From assembly GCA_965250225.1 (NCBI GenBank), contig CBDFNQ010000032.1, positions 50,416 through 114,415 on the forward strand: 64,000 nucleotides of DNA. The letters run 5' to 3'. Both the position numbers and the translations under genes were made by a program. The notes below the pieces were generated by a model that searched no databases, was not told where the DNA came from, and saw only the letters and a list, made by a program, of their open reading frames with translations. Below, in pieces: positions 42,261-51,571 of the stretch; positions within the stretch are counted from its first letter, which is position 1; every line of letters starts with the position of its first letter. This DNA is from CBDEUK01 sp965250225 (GTDB lineage Bacteria > Pseudomonadota > Gammaproteobacteria > Eutrophobiales > Eutrophobiaceae).

Positions 42261-42718
42261 GGCTTCTTGTAATTCAATTTGTTCAGCATATTATCCAGTT
42301 CCTGCTTTTCATCGCTGGATAATTCAATAGTCTGGTTTTTCTGTTTTTTGATTTGAAAGTATACGATGAAAAAACCAGCGAGTAATATGATGATAGGTCC
42401 AAACCAGAGCAAATAGTTGATTGGTTTTAGTTGTGGTCGATAAATAATAAAATCGCCATAGCGTTGCACCATGAAATCAACAATCTCTTTATTATCTTTG
42501 CCTTCGCTAATTTGATCGTAGATTTCCTGACGGAGATCCTCAGAAAGTTCTGATCCAGAATCTGCCAGATTTTGATTTTGACAAACTGGACAGCGCAGTT
42601 CTTCACTCAACTCCTTGAATTGTTGTTTCTGTGATTCATTGTCAAACTCAAATACATCGATTGCAAAAAGGTGCGTAATAAATAGAAGTAAAAAAGAGAG
42701 TAATAAAAGTCGTAACAT
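42257..42718 (-). CDS. ccmH: Cytochrome c maturation protein CcmH
   Basis: 153 residues. Signal peptide, then the redox motif LRCPVCQNQNLADSGSELS that keeps the CXXCH cysteines of apocytochromes reduced, and the C-terminal membrane segment YLLWFGPIIILLAGFFIVYF. This is the short form; the TPR part is the separate CcmI. One base separates it from ccmG. Confidence 0.95.
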   Translation of the reverse strand: MLRLLLLSFLLLFITHLFAIDVFEFDNESQKQQFKELSEELRCPVCQNQNLADSGSELSEDLRQEIYDQISEGKDNKEIVDFMVQRYGDFIIYRPQLKPINYLLWFGPIIILLAGFFIVYFQIKKQKNQTIELSSDEKQELDNMLNKLNYKKP

Positions 42719-42719
42719 A

Positions 42720-43250
42720 TCAGGAGTTATTGTTGAGTTCGTTGATTAAAGGCAAGAGATCATTTTGTATAATCGAATCGTCGATTGGACCAATCACTTT
42801 ATGCCGTATGATCCCTTGTTTATCAAGCACAAAGGTCTCAGGGACGCCGTACACGCCCCAATCAATACCAACCCGGCCATCGTGATCAAAGGCAATGTCT
42901 GAATAAGGATTTTTGAACTCCTCAAGCCAGTTTTTAGCATCTTGTGCTGTATCTTTATAATCAAGGCCGATCAGATTTATGTTGTATTTATTAGTTAACT
43001 CAAGCAGGTGATGATGTTCCTGTCGACAGGCTGTGCACCAACTGGCCCAGACATTGATCAAAACAACTTCTCCTTTGAGGCTATTGTTACTGATTATTTT
43101 TGATGGATCATATAATTCAGGTAATGAAAAATTTGGTGCAGGCTTACCAATGAAGGGTGATGGAATTTCTCGAGGGTCGCCTTGTAAGCCGATGAGAAAA
43201 ACACCGATTAGAATAGAAAAAAGTATAAAAGGAATAAAAAACTTTTTCAT
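42720..43250 (-). CDS. ccmG: Thiol:disulfide interchange protein CcmG/DsbE
   Basis: 176 residues, membrane-anchored periplasmic thioredoxin. FFIPFILFSILIGVFLIGL is the anchor; the active site is WASWCTACRQEH (usual form WCPTC or WCEPC); YGVPETFVLDKQGIIRHK carries the cis-proline. Supplies electrons to CcmH. Overlaps ccmF by 4 bases. Confidence 0.96.
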   Translation of the reverse strand: MKKFFIPFILFSILIGVFLIGLQGDPREIPSPFIGKPAPNFSLPELYDPSKIISNNSLKGEVVLINVWASWCTACRQEHHHLLELTNKYNINLIGLDYKDTAQDAKNWLEEFKNPYSDIAFDHDGRVGIDWGVYGVPETFVLDKQGIIRHKVIGPIDDSIIQNDLLPLINELNNNS

Positions 43251-45229
43251 TCGGTGAGACCAGCATTTTCAAATGTTTCTTTTACTACTGATTTTTGTTT
43301 TAAAACGTAACGTTTATCCGACAAAGAAACAAAGCCGGCAACAAACATGAATAATGCGCCTAGCCATATCCAACGGATAAATGGTTTGTAATAAATGCGT
43401 ACGCTCCAGACACCGTTGGGATCGTCACTCAGCGGTTCACCCAGTGAGATGTAGAGGTCTCTCAAAAAGCCCGCTTCAATGGCCGCTTCAGTCATCGGTG
43501 ATTGTTGGCGCAGGTATCTACGTTTTTCAGGCTGCAAAGTTGTTATGACTTTTCCATTGAGCAAGACATCAAATGAACCCCGTACATAGCTGTAGTTTGG
43601 TCCTTTGTCCTGTGTGATGCCATTGAAATGATATTCGTGTGGGCCAACCTGGGTGGTACTGTTGGGTGCCATACTCAAGTCATTTTCAACCTCAAGCGTT
43701 TTTAACAAGGTGACACCTGCGATGCACAGTGCAAACCCAAAATGGCCCAGCAACATGCCATAAAATGATAAGGGTTGACTGAATAAATCGCGCAGTTTAT
43801 GCGTGCGATTTTTTAAACGCTCATTGATATATGTGACACAGGAAACAACTAACCAACCAGAACAGATCAAACCAACCATCGTATAAAGAGAAAAGCCCAT
43901 AACAAGACTGATAATAATCAAACCAATGAAAATAATGCCTTGTAAACTCAATAACAAACGTTTCTTGAGTGATGAAATGTCATCTGATTTCCAACGGGCA
44001 AACGTGCCAACACCCATGAGTATGGATAGTAATAGAAATAACGGGGCGGTGACGGTGTTGAAATAGGGCGGGCCGACAGAAACCTTGCCTAATGATAAAG
44101 CATCGAGAAATAAGGGATATAAAGTACCGAGCAAGATCACCGCTGCGAGAGTGACCAGGATAACGTTATTACACAACAGGAAGGTTTCTTTCGATAAAAA
44201 ATCGGCTTTACTGACAGAACGTATCTGGTTTGCTCTGAGTGCGTAGAGAAATAATGAACCGCCTATAATAATTGATAAAAATATCAGGATGGCAACACCA
44301 CGAATTGGATCCGTGGCAAAAGAATGCACTGAGGTGAGAACACCAGAACGAACCAGAAAGGTGCCCAACAGGCTTAGTGAAAATGCAATGATAGCCAGTA
44401 GCACGGTCCAGCTTTTATACACACCACGTTTTTCACTCACTGCAAGGGAATGGATCAGAGCTGTGCCGACTAACCACGGCATGAATGAGGCATTTTCAAC
44501 CGGGTCCCAAAACCACCAGCCACCCCAACCGAGTTCGTAGTAGGCCCACCAACTTCCAAGACCAATTCCCAAACTTAAAAATGCCCAGGCCGCTAGCGTC
44601 CAGGGACGAGACCAACGTGCCCAACTTGAATCCAGGCGATTACTTAATAAAGCTGCAATGGCAAAACTGAACGCGACCGAAAATCCAACGTAGCCCATAT
44701 ATAAAATCGGTGGATGTATGATTAAACCAATGTCCTGTAATAAAGGATTAAGATCATTGCCTTCCACAGCGGCAGGTATAAGGCGTTCAAAAGGATTCGA
44801 CGTGAACAATAATAAACATAGAAAACCAAAACTAATGAGACCCATAACGCCTAATACCCGAGCCACAAAAACTGGTGATAAACTTTGGCTGAACAGGGAA
44901 ACAGCCAGGGTCCAGACAGTCAGGATCAAACACCAAAGTAATAAAGAACCTTCATGTGCGCTCCAGACAGCCGAGATGCGAAAATACCAGGGCAGCGCCG
45001 AGTTGGAGTTTTGTGCGATATAGGAGACTGAAAAATCCTGTGTGTAAAAACCATAAGACAGGACGATGAAGCCTAATAATACGAAGAGGAATTGCAGCAA
45101 GGCAGCCGGTTTTGCAACGGCTATCCAGCTTGCCTGATTATTGTGTGCGCCAAGCAGGGGAACGACACATTGTATCAGTGAGATGACCAGAGCCAGGATA
45201 ACCGCAAAATGACCAACTTCAATTAGCAT
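43247..45229 (-). CDS. ccmF: Haem lyase subunit CcmF
   Basis: 660 residues, about fifteen membrane segments. With CcmH and CcmI it ligates haem from CcmE to the apocytochrome. The tryptophan-rich WWD domain WGGWWFWDPVENASFMPWL and the conserved histidines in LIHPPILYMGYVG and in HEGSLLLW are present. Full length and free of frameshifts. 12 bases after ccmE. Confidence 0.97.
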   Translation of the reverse strand: MLIEVGHFAVILALVISLIQCVVPLLGAHNNQASWIAVAKPAALLQFLFVLLGFIVLSYGFYTQDFSVSYIAQNSNSALPWYFRISAVWSAHEGSLLLWCLILTVWTLAVSLFSQSLSPVFVARVLGVMGLISFGFLCLLLFTSNPFERLIPAAVEGNDLNPLLQDIGLIIHPPILYMGYVGFSVAFSFAIAALLSNRLDSSWARWSRPWTLAAWAFLSLGIGLGSWWAYYELGWGGWWFWDPVENASFMPWLVGTALIHSLAVSEKRGVYKSWTVLLAIIAFSLSLLGTFLVRSGVLTSVHSFATDPIRGVAILIFLSIIIGGSLFLYALRANQIRSVSKADFLSKETFLLCNNVILVTLAAVILLGTLYPLFLDALSLGKVSVGPPYFNTVTAPLFLLLSILMGVGTFARWKSDDISSLKKRLLLSLQGIIFIGLIIISLVMGFSLYTMVGLICSGWLVVSCVTYINERLKNRTHKLRDLFSQPLSFYGMLLGHFGFALCIAGVTLLKTLEVENDLSMAPNSTTQVGPHEYHFNGITQDKGPNYSYVRGSFDVLLNGKVITTLQPEKRRYLRQQSPMTEAAIEAGFLRDLYISLGEPLSDDPNGVWSVRIYYKPFIRWIWLGALFMFVAGFVSLSDKRYVLKQKSVVKETFENAGLTE

Positions 45230-45241
45230 AGTGGGATTTGT

Positions 45242-45667
45242 TTATTCCTCAGGCTTTGCCAGAGACTCGGCCACTTCGGGTGGCATGTAATTTTCATCGT
45301 GTTTTGCCAATACTTCTTCGGCGATAAAAACACCTTGCTTATTGAGTTTGCCATGGGCAATGATGCCCTGACCTTCGCGGAACAAATCTGGCAATATACC
45401 TGTGTAATTCACAATTACAGATTTTTTATAATCGGTTAATACAAAACTAACTTTGACGCTGTTTTCTTCGTGTTTCACCGAGCCTTCTTCCACCATGCCA
45501 CCGAGGCGAAATTTATAATCTTTCGGTGACTCGCCAGCAATGACTTCAGAGGGGCTAAAAAAAAACATCAGGTTTTTTTGAAAGGCGTTCAGGCCAAGAC
45601 CGACTGCGGTAACCACACCGACCACCATCAGAGAAATATATAAAATGCGTTTTTGACGTGGTTTCAT
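45242..45667 (-). CDS. ccmE: Haem chaperone CcmE
   Basis: 141 residues. Periplasmic haem carrier anchored by RILYISLMVVGVVTAVGLGL. The histidine that binds haem covalently is in LAKHDENYMPPEV near residue 127, with the following tyrosine. FRLGGMVEEGSV and GILPDLFREGQG are family blocks. Its start overlaps ccmD by 4 bases. Confidence 0.97.
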   Translation of the reverse strand: MKPRQKRILYISLMVVGVVTAVGLGLNAFQKNLMFFFSPSEVIAGESPKDYKFRLGGMVEEGSVKHEENSVKVSFVLTDYKKSVIVNYTGILPDLFREGQGIIAHGKLNKQGVFIAEEVLAKHDENYMPPEVAESLAKPEE

Positions 45668-45831
45668 GATTTGTTTTCTTGGAAAGAAGCGTGCATTTTT
45701 GTCAGGCGCCGTATTATTTGCCTGCTTTTGAAAACAGGTATCAGGTAATTCAATAGTAATACGACTGCCGCTATAGCATAGGAACTCCAGACATAAATCC
45801 CGTAACTTCCCATTGAAAAAAAATCACCCAT
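45664..45831 (-). CDS. ccmD: Haem exporter accessory protein CcmD
   Basis: 55 residues from the ATG at 45831, which shares a base with the ccmC stop (TAATG); a longer start inside ccmC is less likely. One membrane helix (SYAIAAVVLLLNYLIPVF) preceded by MGSYGIYVW, then a basic tail. Stabilises the CcmABC-CcmE complex. Confidence 0.9.
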   Translation of the reverse strand: MGDFFSMGSYGIYVWSSYAIAAVVLLLNYLIPVFKSRQIIRRLTKMHASFQENKS

Positions 45832-46571
45832 TATATTATGACCTCTTTCACCCAACCGGCGTGTTGCTCGCGTTCCAGCAATTCTGTTCGTGACTTCATT
45901 AATAACACGGTAACGAAATAAATTTTGAATCCCAACGCCATGATCAACAAAGGGAATAACATACTGGGATGTACTGTTGGCGCAGTGGGATCAGACATAA
46001 TAGAACCTTGGTGTAAGGTATTCCACCAAACGACTGAGTAATGGATGATGGGTATGTTGACCATGCCGACAATAGCAAGAACCGAACACACTCTTGAGGC
46101 CTTGCGTTTGTCGAGGATGGCAGATCCCAGAGCCATAATACCAAGATAGAGAAACAGCAATAATAATTCAGACGTCAAACGCGCATCCCAGACCCAGAAA
46201 GCACCCCACATTGGCTTACCCCAAAGCATGCCAGTGCACAATGCGATGATGGTGAAGGAGGCCCCCAACGGTGCGCAACAGGAAACGATCACCTCGGCGA
46301 CTTTAATCCGCCAGATCAAGGCGATTATCGCAGAAACCGCCATCGTCATATACGTGAACATGGATAACCAGGCAGCAGGCACATGGATAAACATGATCCG
46401 ATAACTGTCACCTTGTTGATAATCAGGCGGTGCTAAAAATAAGCCACTATACAGTCCCGCAACGAAACACAGTAGGGTGATCGCTGCGAGCCAGGGGATG
46501 ACCCGACCTGACCATTGGTAATAATGCAGCGGTGCGCCCAGGCGCTTGATGAACATTGGGACGTATTTCAT
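45831..46571 (-). CDS. ccmC: Haem-handling protein CcmC
   Basis: 246 residues, six membrane segments. Loads haem onto CcmE. The WWD-type loop GMLWGKPMWGAFWVWDARLTS and the two haem-coordinating histidines (IMFIHVPAAW and IHYSVVWWNTLHQG) are present. First gene of the displaced ccmCDEFGHI unit; its natural upstream neighbour ccmB lies at 36175-36840 on the other strand. Confidence 0.96.
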   Translation of the reverse strand: MKYVPMFIKRLGAPLHYYQWSGRVIPWLAAITLLCFVAGLYSGLFLAPPDYQQGDSYRIMFIHVPAAWLSMFTYMTMAVSAIIALIWRIKVAEVIVSCCAPLGASFTIIALCTGMLWGKPMWGAFWVWDARLTSELLLLFLYLGIMALGSAILDKRKASRVCSVLAIVGMVNIPIIHYSVVWWNTLHQGSIMSDPTAPTVHPSMLFPLLIMALGFKIYFVTVLLMKSRTELLEREQHAGWVKEVII

Positions 46572-47037
46572 GGGATATTTGTGCTAGCTCAATGTGACTG
46601 CGAATAAAAAAATAGTGGTGGTGGAACTATTGTTCATAAATTTGAGTAAATATTACTGCTATATATTGTAAACTTTCTACAGCAGAAATTTACCATGAGT
46701 ACATAAGTATAAGATTATATTGTAAAAAAAAATAACATGAGAGGCTTATTTTGCCAAAACTCTCTCACTTCTAGTTTTTAAGCAAGGTGTAAACATAATC
46801 TGATATTTATCTAATAAATAAGCAGAAAATCGTTGTAAATATCAGGAATAAAACCAATCAAATCAATATATTGCAAAGCAGCATAATGATGTGTGAATTT
46901 GGCACAGTGTTTTTATTTGATCTATTATTCTAGTTCAGGAGATGAGCAGGCATCTTTGTTATATGGTGTCTTTGGCCTGAGGCTGTTCACGAAACAGCCG
47001 AGTACAATAAAAAAAGTAATCTGGGGAGGGTGTTTCA
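46572..47037 (+). other. Long AT-rich gap with csp leader hairpin
   Basis: No gene seen. It must hold the ccmC promoter and the cold-shock leader. Near the right end GGCTGTT (46981-46987) pairs with AACAGCC (46993-46999) around CACGA, 38 bases before the csp ATG, in the position of the structured leaders of cold-shock genes. Confidence 0.45.
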
Positions 47038-47241
47038 ATGAGTGCAGGTACAGTCAAATGGTTCAGTTCGTCAAAAGGATTTGGTTTCATAGAACCCGAA
47101 GGTGGGGGTGAGGATATTTTTGTGCATTTCTCAGTGATTAAATCGGAAGGATTCAAGACCCTGAATGAAGGGCAAAACGTTTCTTATGAAACTGAGCAAG
47201 GTCCAAAAGGTTCTCACGCCACTGAAGTAGAGGTCGTCTAA
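47038..47241 (+). CDS. CspA-family cold-shock protein
   Basis: 67 residues, one cold-shock domain with RNP1 KGFGFIEP and RNP2 DIFVHFS. Binds single-stranded RNA or DNA and melts RNA secondary structure, notably at low temperature. GGGGAGGG ribosome site 8 bases before the ATG and a strong terminator after the stop: a monocistronic unit. Confidence 0.97.
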   Translation: MSAGTVKWFSSSKGFGFIEPEGGGEDIFVHFSVIKSEGFKTLNEGQNVSYETEQGPKGSHATEVEVV

Positions 47242-47265
47242 TTAGAACCACTTATTTATCCAATT

Positions 47266-47289
47266 AAACCCCGTTCATCGGGGTTTTTT
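47266..47289 (+). terminator. Intrinsic terminator of the cold-shock gene
   Basis: AAACCCCG (47266-47273), loop TTCAT, CGGGGTTT (47279-47286) and further T residues: a classical rho-independent terminator 24 bases past the stop. Confidence 0.93.
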
Positions 47290-47347
47290 ATGTCTTTTGC
47301 TTATTTGATCATACAATTCCATAAAATCATTTTATTGGGGGTACGTG

Positions 47348-47548
47348 ATGGCGGGCGATATGGCATTGTGGCAACAAATTCTGTGGGGTATGGGTGCTGT
47401 GATGATTTTTTTCTGGTTATGGCCAGGTGTCAGAGTTGCCATGGAAAAAACCCGAAATGCCGAGAATAAAGACTGGATGGGTTTTCTGATACCCGTCGCA
47501 TTAGTGGTATTGTTTGTATTATTACTGATTTCGATGGTGCGCTCCTAG
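47348..47548 (+). CDS. Small membrane protein of unknown function
   Basis: 66 residues from the ATG at 47348, seven bases after GGGGG; the GTG one codon earlier is also possible. Two hydrophobic segments (ILWGMGAVMIFFWLWPGVRV and FLIPVALVVLFVLLLISMV) flank a short charged loop KTRNAENKDW. Likely an inner membrane hairpin. I do not recognise the family. Confidence 0.7.
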   Translation: MAGDMALWQQILWGMGAVMIFFWLWPGVRVAMEKTRNAENKDWMGFLIPVALVVLFVLLLISMVRS

Positions 47549-47657
47549 ATTTACAAGGGAACAATTCAGCAAAGCCGGCATCTTACGTTTGTCTGTTGTT
47601 TCCTCGTTGGCGCAAGCAGATGTTACAATTGCATAAATTAAACTGAGTAAATATCGA

Positions 47658-48044
47658 ATGAAAAAATATCTAATAAGTATCAGCTTGTTGATCATGGCGT
47701 TAATTTCGTTTCAGGCCTATAGCGAAGACGCTACTGAGGAAGAGTTTCTCAATGGTCAGGAATTGCTGGATGGTTGTAATGAAGGCGCCAGTGGTGGCAC
47801 TCCAAGTCAGTTTTGCATGCATTACGTCTTTGGTTTTGTGCAAAATATTGAAATGTTGCATACGGCTGATCCCAGTCAACCACGATTATTCTGCATCAAT
47901 CCGCAGGCAGTTGGATTACCAGAAGTCACTGCAAAGATGAAGAACTGGCTGGCACAGCAATCCGGTCGTCTGGATCAAGACGCCTATCTGTTGGTGGGTG
48001 AAGCGTTGGCAAAAAATTACCCGTGTGAACAGCCCGCTTTCTGA
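47658..48044 (+). CDS. Exported Rap1a/Tai-like protein
   Basis: 128 residues with a signal peptide (MKKYLISISLLIMALISFQAYS). The mature part has paired cysteines and the pattern GQELLDGCN...FCMHYVFGFV...LFCINPQAVGL...AYLLVGEALAKNYPC of the Rap1a/Tai immunity fold. Family members in Serratia neutralise type VI secretion effectors in the periplasm; no effector gene is nearby, so a general role is equally possible. Confidence 0.75.
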   Translation: MKKYLISISLLIMALISFQAYSEDATEEEFLNGQELLDGCNEGASGGTPSQFCMHYVFGFVQNIEMLHTADPSQPRLFCINPQAVGLPEVTAKMKNWLAQQSGRLDQDAYLLVGEALAKNYPCEQPAF

Positions 48045-48054
48045 GCAATAAACA

Positions 48055-48858
48055 TTGAGCGAATTAGCGCGCAAGTCGCAATACGACTTTAACAAGCTGC
48101 AAAAACGTTTGCGGCGTAATGTCGGCAAAGCGATTGAAGATTTTACCATGATCGAAGAAGGCGACAAGGTCATGGTATGTTTATCGGGCGGCGCGGACTC
48201 ATACACTTTACTCGATATTCTATTGAAGCTTAGGCAAAGTGCACCCATTGAATTTGAATTAGTCGCAGTCAATCTTGATCAAAAACAACCGGATTTCCCT
48301 GAACATATTTTGCCGGATTATTTAACCACGTTGGATGTTCCCTTTCACATTCTTGAACAAGACACCTACAGTGTGGTGAAAGGCGTGATTGCCGAAGGTA
48401 AAACCATGTGTGGTTTGTGTTCACGTCTGCGCCGTGGAATTTTATATACTTTTGCAAAAAAAAATGGATTTACCAAAATTGCCCTGGGTCATCACCGGGA
48501 TGATATGATTGAGACTTTATTCCTGAACATGTTTTATGGTGGTAAGATCAAAAGCATGCCGGCCAAATTACTCAGTGATGACGGTGAAAATATTGTTATC
48601 CGCCCGTTAGCGTATTGCAAGGAAAGTGATATTAAGCAATATGCTGAAGTGCAGGGCTTTCCAATCATTCCGTGTACCTTATGTGGTTCGCAGGATAACT
48701 TGCAACGGCAGGTGATCAAAGAGATGTTGCAGGATTGGGAAAAACAACATCCAGGCAGAACCGAACATATTTTTTCCAGTATGCAAAGCATCGTGCCTTC
48801 ACATATGCTGGATCATGAACAATATAATTTTTCTGAACTAAAATTAAATAGAGAATAA
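48055..48858 (+). CDS. ttcA: tRNA 2-thiocytidine(32) synthetase
   Basis: 267 residues starting at a TTG. Adds sulfur to C32 of a few tRNAs using an iron-sulfur cluster. The ATP loop is CLSGGADSYTLLD; the two CXXC pairs that hold the cluster are CGLCSRLRRG and CTLCGSQ, as in E. coli. Known targets in E. coli are tRNA-Arg(ICG, CCG, mnm5UCU) and tRNA-Ser(GCU); two of these are encoded in this window and both keep C32. Confidence 0.95.
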   Translation: MSELARKSQYDFNKLQKRLRRNVGKAIEDFTMIEEGDKVMVCLSGGADSYTLLDILLKLRQSAPIEFELVAVNLDQKQPDFPEHILPDYLTTLDVPFHILEQDTYSVVKGVIAEGKTMCGLCSRLRRGILYTFAKKNGFTKIALGHHRDDMIETLFLNMFYGGKIKSMPAKLLSDDGENIVIRPLAYCKESDIKQYAEVQGFPIIPCTLCGSQDNLQRQVIKEMLQDWEKQHPGRTEHIFSSMQSIVPSHMLDHEQYNFSELKLNRE

Positions 48859-48886
48859 TTTCTACAGTATTTACCTGTTAAATCTT

Positions 48887-49546
48887 ATGCCTGACGTTTC
48901 ATTTATTCTTAAAATATTTCTGGTTGCATTCCCCATACTCTATGCGATTACCCTGCATGAGATTGCCCACGGTTGGGTGGCAAAGCAAGCGGGCGATAAC
49001 ACAGCAGCAAGCTTGGGTCGCTTAAGTATTAATCCTATAAAACATATCGATCCTGTTGGCACGGTATTAGTTCCTGCTGTACTCATGTATTTTTTTGGTG
49101 CGCCGTTTGGTTGGGCAAAACCGGTTCCGGTGAACTGGAATAATCTTAAGCATCCAAAACGCGATATGGCTCTGGTAGCTTTGGCAGGTCCGTTTGCAAA
49201 TCTATTGATGTTAATTTTCTGGGCCATTGTATTGAAATTAGCGGATAGCCTGGGCACAGAATGGTGGCAAGTCAGCCAGATTATTATCTATATGGCCAAT
49301 ATAGGTATCATCATCAATGCTGTGATTATGGTTTTGAATCTCATACCAATTCCCCCATTGGATGGCAGCCGTGTGGTTTCATCACTGATACCGGACAAAT
49401 GGTCAAGCCTATACGCACGGGTGGAACCTTTTGGAATTATGATCGTGATTGTTCTAATGTTGTCTGGTAATTTGGGAAAAATATTGATGCCAATGGTTGA
49501 CGGTTTAACGAACATGGTCTTTTCGATCCTTGCTTATTTAGGTTAG
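48887..49546 (+). CDS. Site-2 protease family (M50) membrane metalloprotease
   Basis: 219 residues, about six membrane segments. The zinc site is HEIAHGW near residue 25 and the third ligand lies in LNLIPIPPLDGSRV (NPxDG-type). A short form without PDZ or CBS domains, often found as a lone gene next to trpS or ttcA in bacteria. Substrate unknown. Twenty-eight bases after ttcA and probably cotranscribed with it. Confidence 0.9.
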   Translation: MPDVSFILKIFLVAFPILYAITLHEIAHGWVAKQAGDNTAASLGRLSINPIKHIDPVGTVLVPAVLMYFFGAPFGWAKPVPVNWNNLKHPKRDMALVALAGPFANLLMLIFWAIVLKLADSLGTEWWQVSQIIIYMANIGIIINAVIMVLNLIPIPPLDGSRVVSSLIPDKWSSLYARVEPFGIMIVIVLMLSGNLGKILMPMVDGLTNMVFSILAYLG

Positions 49547-49793
49547 TTGATTACACAGTTACCTGGCGTTTTGGTTATTGGGTGAAAAATATTGTCAGTG
49601 TCCTGGGGACAGAATTTACTGTGAACAAATGTGCGCATTCCTTGTCCATTGATGAAGGCATAGAACTGGCAACACCATTAACTCATCAAATAGCGGTGAC
49701 TTCTCATGGGGCAGAGGCACAATAGCTAGCAATTTACTCTTAAAAATATCCAAGTATCATTCTATTATCGTTATTTATTATTAAGTTTAATAA
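49547..49793. other. Intergenic stretch, possible gene remnant
   Basis: Between two convergent operons. A 34-codon open stretch from a GTG at 49621 (VNKCAHSLSIDEGIELATPL...) has no ribosome site and I do not recognise it. No terminator stem was found by eye. Confidence 0.3.
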
Positions 49794-50609
49794 TTAATTT
49801 ATATTAAATTCAATAACAGCCGCACCCTTGCCATATAGTGGCCCGTAATGATGTATTTTTGCTCCCTTATAACTATCTCCCAAGGCACCTTGAATAAAGG
49901 CGAAATGTTTAAAGCCCATGTCCGCTTTGGCTTCTGTTGCATATTGCGGACATGTTTTTGATAAATTTTCTATATCACCTTGTTCTATTAAATCGAGAAT
50001 TTTTTTATTCCATTCATCTTCTTTTTCGTTGACGATTTTATCTTTTTCAATATCAATAGTATGTCTATAAAAAGAACCAGATAATCCTCCTATACCAACA
50101 ACTGCTATCTTCCTGTCTAGTTTCGATGCCTGTTCAGCAGAAACCTGACCAAGAGTAATGGTTGTATCCCAGTCGTGATAAGCGTTATTCGAGCTTATCA
50201 GTAAAGGAAATTTGTTATCAGGGTTGAGAAAATTGGATGCAACGATAGTCCCTGTATCAATTGGGAACTGATCATAATCGACCCCCTTTGCATGGATACC
50301 TTTTTCGATGGTGCCTTCTATGGCTGCCTTGGCATATTCTGTATCGATATGAATATCGTATTCGAGTTCTCCATACTCATGCCAATTATGATCGACATGT
50401 AGTCCCTGAATATGTGGGCGGGTTTGCCAAAGTTGATCCATCACGGCCATCCATTGATTTGAATAAAAAACAATCGTATCCGGATTAGATTCGATCAAAG
50501 CCTTCCCTGCAATTTCCATAGCGTTGGCCAGTTCTCCCCAGGGTGGATTGTCTCGTTTAAGATAGGGTAGTGGTGAACCTGGAACAAGAAATGCTGAAAC
50601 AATAGACAT
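49794..50609 (-). CDS. amnA: 2-Aminophenol 1,6-dioxygenase alpha (non-catalytic) subunit
   Basis: 271 residues of the LigB class III extradiol dioxygenase fold. The positions that hold iron in the partner subunit are lost (VPGSPLP in place of APHPPHL; FYSNQW in place of VHSPHW), which is the known condition of the alpha subunit of 2-aminophenol 1,6-dioxygenase. It should pair with the product of the gene upstream. GAGG ribosome site; last gene of the operon. Another LigB two-subunit enzyme cannot be excluded. Confidence 0.8.
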   Translation of the reverse strand: MSIVSAFLVPGSPLPYLKRDNPPWGELANAMEIAGKALIESNPDTIVFYSNQWMAVMDQLWQTRPHIQGLHVDHNWHEYGELEYDIHIDTEYAKAAIEGTIEKGIHAKGVDYDQFPIDTGTIVASNFLNPDNKFPLLISSNNAYHDWDTTITLGQVSAEQASKLDRKIAVVGIGGLSGSFYRHTIDIEKDKIVNEKEDEWNKKILDLIEQGDIENLSKTCPQYATEAKADMGFKHFAFIQGALGDSYKGAKIHHYGPLYGKGAAVIEFNIN

Positions 50610-50647
50610 AGTTATTTCCTCTTAAATTAATGTATTGAAGAACGTGA

Positions 50648-51568
50648 TTAAGCGGCCTTGTTTTGTATGTTGCTTGCCAGGCCTGCCTTTACCAGATTCC
50701 ATTCCATCACGGCATTGCCTGTGCCGATGACAGTGCCATAACCATGCAATTCGCCGGGAATTTCAGGATAGCCCATGCCTGCAAACATCCAGGTAAAGCC
50801 ACCGGCTTTAATCTCGGCGAAAGATTCTTCGATAAACTGCGGTAGTAGCTTAAAGGTCTCTTCTGTTTTCCCTTGCCGCAATAATTCAATCATCCGCATA
50901 TCCCAAAGATAACCTTCAAAATCGTGTGGGTGTTCTTGCGTCATGTCTTCAGGGGGGGTTGGTTCTTCACTGAAGTGATAATGACATAAAGAGTTTGAAG
51001 CTAATAAAACCGCACGTTTGCCTGAATTTTCAATGGCTTTCCGAGTGGCTTTTCCCAGAATATCCATTTCTTCTTGCTCTTCACCCATAGTAAAAAGGTA
51101 AGGTGAGTTGTTGGCAGATAAACCAACAACCGGAATATCCCATTGCGGCCGTATCATATGTAGCGTTGTGATGGTGCCATAATCTACTCGAAAGTTTGGA
51201 TTACGCATCATCTTTGCTGTTAGTCCCATGTCTTCGGCTTCTTTACAACAAGCTTCTGCCAGGGCGACATCGACATCCATCTCAAAGTTGTAACGAAAAA
51301 GATTTGGAAAGATGGGGTCAACTGACTTGCCTTGTAAGTGCTCAACTCCCAGAAAATGGTGCCCTTGTTCAGTAATCCAATGGGGTGAATGCACCAGCAA
51401 TACATCCGGCTGAAGTTCATCAATGCTTTTTCTGGCTCTTTCATAAGCCCAGCGCAGTTGTTCCCATCCACCTTTTGATTTCGGTTCATTTTGTGGCGGG
51501 TTTTCACCATAGACCAGATGTGGTGGGTGGGGTGCCAGAAATCCGGCGATAATTTCACCTTTACTCAT
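50648..51568 (-). CDS. amnB: 2-Aminophenol 1,6-dioxygenase beta (catalytic) subunit
   Basis: 306 residues, class III extradiol dioxygenase. Opens the ring of 2-aminophenol beside the amino group to give 2-aminomuconate 6-semialdehyde. Iron-binding histidines are expected in APHPPHL (His14) and LLVHSPHW (His63), and a conserved block GYGTVIGTGNAVMEW closes the protein. GGAG ribosome site, 3 bases after the deaminase gene. The substrate is inferred from the neighbours. Confidence 0.85.
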   Translation of the reverse strand: MSKGEIIAGFLAPHPPHLVYGENPPQNEPKSKGGWEQLRWAYERARKSIDELQPDVLLVHSPHWITEQGHHFLGVEHLQGKSVDPIFPNLFRYNFEMDVDVALAEACCKEAEDMGLTAKMMRNPNFRVDYGTITTLHMIRPQWDIPVVGLSANNSPYLFTMGEEQEEMDILGKATRKAIENSGKRAVLLASNSLCHYHFSEEPTPPEDMTQEHPHDFEGYLWDMRMIELLRQGKTEETFKLLPQFIEESFAEIKAGGFTWMFAGMGYPEIPGELHGYGTVIGTGNAVMEWNLVKAGLASNIQNKAA

Positions 51569-51571
51569 TAT

